From VRUE01 sp036271315 (GTDB taxonomy: Bacteria > Actinomycetota > Thermoleophilia > Solirubrobacterales > 70-9), in NCBI GenBank assembly GCA_036271315.1, contig DATBAV010000005.1, positions 23,249 to 87,248 on the forward strand: 64,000 nucleotides of DNA, in the 5' to 3' direction. Under the pieces are notes generated by a model. It saw nothing but the letters and a program-made list of their open reading frames with translations, was not told the origin of the DNA and searched no databases. A program made the position numbers and the translations under genes. Below, piece by piece: positions 63,756 to 64,000 of the stretch; the stretch's first letter is position 1, and each line of letters begins with the position of its first letter.

Positions 63756-64000
63756 ATGATCGGTATCTCGGCTCTACGTCGCTGGACGCTGTGCGGCTTC
63801 TTCTTGCTGTTTTCTGGGATTTTTGCTCTCGCTCCGCAGAAGGGACTGGCGAGCGCGCCCCCCATAGCCGCCTATTCCTTCGATGCCGGCAAAGGCTCGA
63901 TCGCCGAAGACGTGACCGGCAACGAACACGAAGGCACGATCGAAGGCGCCGAATGGACCGAACGCGGCCGTTTCGGCTCAGCGCTCGAATTCGACGGCAA
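63756..64000 (+). CDS. Secreted LamG-domain protein, 3' partial
   Basis: The first 81 residues of a protein cut by the right edge of the window. ATG 63756 with GGGGAGG five bases upstream. A signal peptide (LCGFFLLFSGIFALAPQ, cleavage near LASA) is followed by the start of a LamG / concanavalin-A-like jelly roll: PIAAYSFDAGKGSIAEDVTG and the typical RFGSALEFDG strand. Probably a large extracellular carbohydrate-binding or adhesive protein. Confidence 0.8.
   Translation, partial: MIGISALRRWTLCGFFLLFSGIFALAPQKGLASAPPIAAYSFDAGKGSIAEDVTGNEHEGTIEGAEWTERGRFGSALEFDG

Overview
The window looks like a chromosomal segment of a high-GC Gram-positive bacterium. The best guess is an actinobacterium of the Thermoleophilia / Solirubrobacterales type. 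The grounds are strong GC bias with dense shadow ORFs on both strands, many GTG and TTG starts, a CIRCE-controlled groESL operon, a 7Fe ferredoxin, Lhr helicase, a cysteine-free Mrp and many Sec-exported surface proteins. This placement is inference; no rRNA gene is present.

Layout. 0-5.5 kb: a DUF1906 secreted protein (5' end cut by the window), a DJ-1/PfpI protein with a divergent GlxA-type regulator, a Phd/VapC toxin-antitoxin pair with palindromic operators, a flavin/F420-type oxidase and a secreted clan GH-A hydrolase. 5.5-34 kb: a large surface-polysaccharide locus made of several tightly overlapping operons. It holds nucleotide-sugar enzymes (two CDP-tyvelose-epimerase-like SDRs, two Gmd-like dehydratases, rmlA-rmlD-rmlB-rmlC for dTDP-L-rhamnose), seven glycosyltransferases, three methyltransferases, a flippase, two O-antigen ligase/polymerase-like proteins, a polyprenyl-phosphate sugar transferase and two large multi-spanning membrane proteins. 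34-36 kb: a mucin-like anchored protein and a second GH-A hydrolase paralogous to the one at 4.4 kb, so the locus is bracketed by the pair. 35.7-46 kb: lhr, a Crp/Fnr regulator, an RTX-repeat protein, an ASCH protein, a SRPBCC protein, and CIRCE-groES-groEL with a bidirectional terminator. 46-57.9 kb: a GH26-like secreted protein, an NAD(P)-binding protein, a subtilase with PASTA tail, ferredoxin, a winged-helix regulator facing a 19-codon micro-ORF, Mrp, a large secreted Ig-like protein, cyclophilin, a K+ channel and an O-methyltransferase. 57.9-63.6 kb: a segment bounded by a 3' tRNA-Ser fragment and an unusual tRNA-Ser. It carries a three-gene phosphorelay-like operon ending in a receiver-HTH-beta-carbonic-anhydrase fusion, a small ORF and a Vgb-like propeller protein. 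The window ends inside a LamG-domain secreted protein.

How the genes work together. The polysaccharide locus contains most steps expected of a Wzx/Wzy-type pathway: activated sugars, a lipid-linked first sugar, chain extension, O/C-methylation, flipping and polymerisation/ligation. No Wzz/BY-kinase or ABC exporter was seen. The operon at 58.0-61.6 kb looks like one signalling unit: a triple-PAS kinase, a stand-alone receiver, and a DNA-binding receiver fused to a carbonic-anhydrase-like domain.

Most notable observations: (1) the receiver-HTH-beta-carbonic-anhydrase fusion; (2) a roughly 100-bp repeat inserted twice, in opposite orientations and in frame both times, inside lhr, resembling in behaviour the Rickettsia palindromic elements; (3) a tRNA-Ser(UGA) with an extra 53-nt hairpin between D arm and anticodon arm, and a 3' tRNA-Ser fragment 5.6 kb away; (4) a micro-ORF with a perfect Shine-Dalgarno facing a regulator.
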